From Viola odorata (taxonomy: Eukaryota; Streptophyta; Magnoliopsida; Malpighiales; Violaceae), in NCBI GenBank assembly GCA_963691705.1, contig OY829543.1:50882564-50946563 (forward strand): a stretch of 64,000 bases of DNA. Direction: 5' to 3'. Under the pieces are notes generated by a model, which saw nothing but the letters and a program-made list of their open reading frames with translations, had not been told where the DNA came from and made no database searches. The position numbers and the translations under genes were made by a program. The first letter of the stretch is position 1, and each line of letters begins with the position of its first letter. Of this stretch, positions 58,868 to 64,000 are shown in pieces.

Positions 58868-60141
58868 TCTCCGAGTCGTTCCTCTCTCTTTTTTTCCCCT
58901 TTTTTATAAGGTAAATGAAAATATCATACTAATTTCTTTCAACCGTTCTTTTTTTTTTTTGTTGCTAATTTTTTTCCTAACTCTTAAATCAGATTTTAAT
59001 TTTGATCACTCGTTAAATTGATTCATAATTTTACATTTCGTCGCTTAAAATTATCCTTTTTTTTCTGTTAATCATATAAATTCCGTATTCTCAACTTTTC
59101 AACGATCCTTAACCATAAATAACAAAACATAAAATTAAGGTCAATAAAATGAAAAGTTAAAATTAGGGTCTGATTTAGTAATTAAAAGAAAAGTTAAAAT
59201 CTGGTAGACTTTCAACTTGTTCTCTTTTTTTTCTTTTCTTTTTTATACACTTATGATATTGTCATTTTACTCTCCTTTGTAAAAAAAGAAAAGAGAAAAA
59301 GGGAATAGGTTGAAAGTAATAAATGGGAGATGAGTATAACAAATTTTGTCACTCTCAGTCAAAAGTTTGATAATAATGATTTTAAATATCAATAAAATAT
59401 CTCAAAGCTGAAAGCTCCTCACTTTTGTCATAGCCTAGGGCCCGTTTTGTTCCTTGAGTACAGCACTTACCATCTGGAAAACATTAAACAATTGAGAAAT
59501 GGCTTTTATATTAAAAAATAATAATGGCCTTGAGTGCAAGGATGAAGTCGAATATTATAATAATAATAATAGATAAAAAGCCAGAAAGAAATTAAAGTTG
59601 AATGAAACAACTGGAAAAAAAGAAAACACATAAGGAGCATATACCCTCCAACTCCAACTCATTGGAGTACAGTAATGGCCGGGGGATAGATACCCTCCAC
59701 ATTTCAATAGAGGAAGAACGAATCAAATGAGTGAAAGAGTTAGGTTTCAGTAATCACATTCTTTGCTTTAAGGCTGTACCTTCTGCTGCACATCTTTCTC
59801 CACCACATTCATCTCTAGTCAAGAACTCAAAGAGTCTTTTGCATCAGAGGTGGTGGCTGTTGTAAAACAATCTGACTACTCAATCTTCCTGGCTGCAGAT
59901 GACATGATCAGATGTTACTTCGGCCCTTCCAGTAATCCGATACTCTTGCAGTCACTGAAAGACTCTACCATCTTCATCTTCTTTTTGGAGGGCATAACTC
60001 AAGCAGCAAACCTGTATTCCTGTCACCGGAAGCCTCTAACTTACTGCCAAGGTTACGAGCTCCTCATACACTCTATGGTTTGGCAGGTCTGTTTGAGTTG
60101 ATTATGTTGGGATGTTTCTGTATTCCAGCATATAAGTTGGC
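58868..60141. other. Divergent intergenic region
   Basis: It should contain the promoter of the PPR gene (near 58868-59000) and leader sequence of the proline-rich ORF. It is AT-rich to about 59640. An open stretch at 59850-60101 has no recognisable domain. Confidence 0.45.
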
Positions 60142-61626
60142 ATGTATCCCGAATTTAGTTTCTCCTCTCAGCTTCTTCTTCTTGCCTCCATTTCTTCAAC
60201 TGCTCTGTTGCCAGTTGTAAACAATGGCACAACATCTAATTCTTCTTGGTATTCTTTAGAAACCAAAAGGCTTGTCAATGATGCTTTCACGAGCTTGCAA
60301 AAGCTGGTATCAATTGCTATTATTGACCAGCTATTGGTGGTCACAAAAGCATCTAAAAGGCTACTCTTCTTCCTCTTCCTCCTCCTCAATTTCAAGACCA
60401 CTCACATCCTTTCTCCTACTGCTCCTCCTCCCCCTCCATTGTGCCTCATTCTTTCCCTCTCCCCTTGCTTCCCACCTGCTAGTTCCTCCCCTCATGTACC
60501 TACACCACGCCTTTTCCCCCCTCCTCATCTTCTACAACCACCTCCTTCTCAACTACACCTACACCCTCCCCTAACAAATTTACGTACTTTGCCTTTTGAC
60601 CCTCCTCCTTCTCGTCCTCCTCCTCCCCCTCCCCCTTACCCTCCTACTCCACAACCTCCTCTATATCACCTTTCTCACCTCCCTCCTCGTCAATCCCCAC
60701 CTCCACCTCCTCCATTCCCAAACCCTCCTCTTCTTCGAACAACAAGAACTACTCCTATATCCTCATCACCACCCCCTCCACCCACTTTCCATCGCACACC
60801 TCCGCATTACCCTCCCCCTCTACCTTGTTCAACCCCAACTCGACAACCTCCACCTGCTCCATCCCCATCACAACCCCGTCCAATAATCAATCTTCATCAC
60901 CCACCTCAGCCAATCGCTTCTCATAACCCACCTCCTCGTTACACTCCCCCAAGCCCTCCACCTCCTCCATCCCCACCCCTTCCAATCACTCGTTATAATC
61001 CACCTCCTCGTTACGCTCCCCCTCCACCTCATCGCCCTCCCACAAGCCCTCCACCTCCTACATCCCCATCCTCTCCAATCAACCATCGTAATCCACCTCC
61101 TCATTACGTCCCCCCTCCACCTCATCGCCCTCCCACAAGCCGTCCACCTCCTACATCCCCATCCTCTCCAATCAACCATCGTAATCCACCTCCTCATTAC
61201 GTTCCCCCTCCCACATCCCCATCACAACTCCCTCCGATTACTCCCAGTAATCCACCTCCTCGCTACGCTCCCCCTCTATCTCATTACCCTCTCCCAAGCC
61301 CTCCACCTCCTACTTCCCCATCACAACTCCCTCCAATCACTACTCGTATTCCACCTCCTCGTTACGCCCCCCCTCCTCCTCATTACACCACCCCTCCCCC
61401 GCGCCCTCCACCTCCAATCACTGCTCATTACCCACCTCCTCATTCCCCTCCCCCTCAACCTTATCCAGTCCCGCACCCACCGCTTTCTAAGCCATTGATT
61501 CCTCCTTCATCCCTTTACTCTCCACCAATCCTTTCCCGACCTCCTCCTCCTCCTCCTCCTAGTTACCCTCCTCCTTCTCCCCCACCTTGTTGTTGCTGCA
61601 GTTTTTGGAACAGCATTTTTTCATAG
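60142..61626 (+). CDS. Proline-rich extensin-like protein
   Basis: The open frame of 494 residues starts MYPEFSFSSQLLLLASISST, with a hydrophobic N-terminus that could act as a signal peptide. From about residue 90 it is dominated by proline with near-repeats of NPPPRYAPPPPHRPPTSPPP and INHRNPPPHYVPPPP, the Tyr- and His-containing style of extensin or PERK-like cell-wall proteins. It ends in a cysteine cluster (PPPCCCCSFWNSIFS). The Ser-Pro4 motifs of classical extensins are few. The segment encoding residues 1-90 has ordinary composition, so the true start or an upstream exon could differ. Length and lack of stops support a real gene, but low-complexity sequence can stay open by chance. Confidence 0.55.
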   Translation: MYPEFSFSSQLLLLASISSTALLPVVNNGTTSNSSWYSLETKRLVNDAFTSLQKLVSIAIIDQLLVVTKASKRLLFFLFLLLNFKTTHILSPTAPPPPPLCLILSLSPCFPPASSSPHVPTPRLFPPPHLLQPPPSQLHLHPPLTNLRTLPFDPPPSRPPPPPPPYPPTPQPPLYHLSHLPPRQSPPPPPPFPNPPLLRTTRTTPISSSPPPPPTFHRTPPHYPPPLPCSTPTRQPPPAPSPSQPRPIINLHHPPQPIASHNPPPRYTPPSPPPPPSPPLPITRYNPPPRYAPPPPHRPPTSPPPPTSPSSPINHRNPPPHYVPPPPHRPPTSRPPPTSPSSPINHRNPPPHYVPPPTSPSQLPPITPSNPPPRYAPPLSHYPLPSPPPPTSPSQLPPITTRIPPPRYAPPPPHYTTPPPRPPPPITAHYPPPHSPPPQPYPVPHPPLSKPLIPPSSLYSPPILSRPPPPPPPSYPPPSPPPCCCCSFWNSIFS

Positions 61627-62810
61627 TAGTATGATATTTCTATTATGTAATCAACATTTTTCTAGAGAATTTACTTTAATGCATCACCAGGTATTTGTAA
61701 AAGAGAAACGCAACATAGTCTGTTCAAGAAATTTAAAAAAAACGTCCATACTAGTTTAAATTTCTCATTTTAATTGTATTATTTTCTTGTTTATTTGTAT
61801 GACGAGAGCAGCATAAGCATGTAAAAGGCACAATAGATTGCAAGCTCAATCTAAGAGTTCGTTTTGAATGCTTCCAATCAACGTTCAATTTTGAAACATC
61901 ACCCAACCAATTATATCTTGTAGCTCTAGAAATACTATTATATATTGGATTTCTTATTATTTTTGCTGTCAAATCGTCTAATATACCCTTCCATATACAT
62001 GGTTACCGCACACTCACCGAGAAGCACATTACAGTATGAATCAAGCAACATAAGAGATCGTTTCTCTTGTTCTTTTCCAGTACAGCTATTTGGTCTGGTT
62101 TCATGTTAGTACTATGTAATCTCGCCGCTGGTGTAATGAGTTTACCTTGTCATTACAAGTTTACAACAACTATTTTTAGGAAACTTCATTTGTCCCGTAG
62201 AGTTCATCTCAATGAAAAATGAAAGAAATGAATGAGAAAATTTTAAAAAAATTGTAAAAGAAAAAATTAGCTAGGTTTTTTCATTGTATTAGACTCTACT
62301 GCATTTATTATATTTTATTGTCCAAAAATCATTATTTTAACCATTTTTATTATTTTATTTGCATTTTTCAACCAAGAATTATAACTTCTAAACAACTATG
62401 TTGTGTTTATTGTCACTCTAAAAAAAAATATTAGAATAGTGTTAGAAATACTAATACTTATAAAAATACATGTCTATTTCCACATTCAATTCACATATAA
62501 TTTTATTTGTAAAATAGTATCCCAAGTATGAAATAAAAATCACAGTAGTCAAAAAAAATCATAGTGATTTTTTTAATTGATATCTTCTCATATAGTAATC
62601 AATAATTACTCCATAAGAAAAAGGAAAAAAACATACTTAATGATAATCGTTAATCCACAAGAATCTAGCACACATGAATAGTCATAATGGGTTAATCAGT
62701 CAGACCATTTACTGCAAATTCATCCATAAATGGAGCAAAATTGAAGGCCAGTTGATGAAACATAATGACAAGATCAACCAACGGCTACAATACATCACCA
62801 GAACTTGTCT
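61627..62810. other. Convergent spacer
   Basis: It lies between the 3' ends of the proline-rich ORF (+) and the TIR-NBS-LRR gene (-). AT-rich; no gene seen. Confidence 0.55.
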
Positions 62811-64000
62811 TTAGGCAGTCGGTTCCTCATCAGAGGCACCAACACTTGGTGATCCTTGAGATGCTTCATTGCAATCATAATCACTTGCATCCAAAGTGAT
62901 GGAGCTCTGAAGCTGTTCACTCGTGTGATTCAACTCATTAATATCTTCAAGAGATACTAGACGAACCCCACACTTGCTCACTGTTACTTTGCTCACTGTT
63001 TTGGGCTCAACCAACAACTGAAGGCGATTAAGGCATTTGTTCTGCAATTCCTTAAGGGAACCTTGAGACACATAAAATGACCAAAGGTGCGGAGTGGGTG
63101 CACCTTTTGAGTTATTACCTTCAATGTTAGTAGGAGTACTGCGAGACCCAAAACTATACTGTGTTCCATCCACTGTAAGACTACAAAAAAGGTCCAAATA
63201 TCCATAGATTCTATACACATTGAAAGCAGCGCAAACAGAAAATCCCATCCACTGGGAGTCAGACTCAGAATTACCAAATATAAAATTGGGAGGCAAATGC
63301 AAGCTAATTGAAGAACCCTTGCTTTGATGGCTGAACCACTTTGGAATTTTACTCCCAGGAATAAAACTTTGAAAGTAAGGCTTTGGTTTGAATTGGTCCT
63401 GTACCATAAAAAAGAATATAATTAATGTATGTGTGTATATAAAAATGGAGAGAGTAAATGAACCAAAAGTTAGACCTGAAGGTATCTTCTAAGCATTCTA
63501 AATGCAATGTCACCACCATCATCCTCATTCAATTTCGTGCATCCAAAGCAGTGGTACACTGATGCGGCCTTATTGCATAGAGTCATTGGATCAGGTATCT
63601 CATGCAATGAAGAACAACCATTAAATGTTACAAATAAGACTGTGGATGGAACCTCAGTCACTGATTGAAGCAACTTGCAATCGTCCAAGAAAAGATTATC
63701 GAGGCCAGAAAGTTGACTGATACTTCTCGGGAGAGAGATAAAATCATTGCCACTTAGATTTAAAGACTCCAATGAAGATAGGTATCCAACATCATCAGGT
63801 AATGCTCCTTCCACTAAACTACAGTAACTAAGATCCAGCTTTGTCAAAGAATGCAGGCCTTGCATAGATGGCAACACCAAACCCATGGGATTGGCACTTT
63901 TTCTGGGCATTAAAGGAATAGGCCCAAAATATGAGGAAAACCTTGTTAACCAGTTGCTTGGGTCTCCTTTGCATCCACGGAAAGATAGTTCTTTGAGATT
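62811..64000 (-). CDS. TIR-NBS-LRR resistance protein, C-terminal part (runs off window)
   Basis: The last exon, 62811-63398, joins the preceding exon (63476 to beyond the window edge) by a GT-AG intron (RYLQ then DQFKPKPYFQ). The edge exon is open over its visible length and carries leucine-rich repeats (LHSLTKLDLSYCSLVEGALP, LSSLESLNLSGNDFISLP, LSGLDNLFLDDCKLLQSV, VTFNGCSSLHEIPDP). The last exon has the post-LRR/C-JID jelly-roll hallmark FIPGSKIPKWFSHQSKGSSI and SWMGFSVCAAF-like text, ending in an acidic tail (GASDEEPTA). This C-terminal layout is typical of TNL immune receptors, which detect pathogen effectors and act as NADases through the TIR domain. The TIR and NB-ARC parts lie outside the window. 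No break is seen here. Confidence 0.88.

Noticed and set aside
60868..61197. Trp/Arg-rich minus-strand ORF
   Set aside because: Reverse complement of the proline-rich repeat; its repeats simply mirror that region.

Overview
This is a stretch of plant nuclear genome, from a eudicot. The genes carry GT-AG introns and plant organelle-targeted families (PPR proteins, chloroplast thioredoxin-fold protein, plant cytochrome c). The right edge holds a TIR-NBS-LRR-type C-terminus, a class absent from grasses. The species cannot be told from sequence alone.

Intact-looking genes, left to right: QTRT2-like queuine tRNA-ribosyltransferase accessory subunit (+, 3557-8320, 10 exons); a plastid-targeted protein with two tandem thioredoxin/GST-N-like domains (-, 9214-18572, 10 exons) whose sixth intron holds a young Ty1/copia retrotransposon; cytochrome c (-, 19244-20492, 3 exons); a P-type PPR protein (+, 42449-44059); a MATE transporter (+, 46204-48215, 7 exons, one GC-AG intron); a WVD2-like microtubule-associated protein (-, about 49701-51696); a PLS-type PPR protein resembling At1g71460 (-, 56798-58867); a proline-rich extensin-like ORF (+, 60142-61626); and the 3' part of a TIR-NBS-LRR gene running off the right edge (-, 62811-64000). 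These are independent housekeeping, transport and defence genes, not a cluster with one function.

The block 20.9-39.3 kb is a transposon graveyard. A 6.6-kb PIF/Harbinger-like element (21330-27916, TAA target duplication) sits inside the LRR exon of a dead NLR gene, and the LRR reading frame resumes across it. It carries a decayed MYB/SANT-like ORF1, a near-perfect palindromic Stowaway MITE and a likely solo LTR. To its right lie a raffinose synthase (SIP) pseudogene and an unidentified exon. Next comes a broken hAT transposase gene, itself split by a second Harbinger-like element (32025-35899, TTA duplication) that has picked up pieces of a BPM (MATH-BTB) gene and other exons.

The most distinctive structures are: (1) the copia element at 10318-15396, almost identical LTRs but broken gag and pol, with an inverted 134-bp copy of its own RNase H sequence pasted into gag; (2) a Pack-MULE at 52863-56548 with a perfect 9-bp target duplication, terminal inverted repeats and captured gene exons; (3) the Harbinger-type gene-fragment carrier. 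Several insertions (in gag and inside the Pack-MULE) are flanked by short direct duplications, a signature that suggests patch-type repair of staggered double-strand breaks. I found no RNA genes, CRISPR arrays or operon-like systems.
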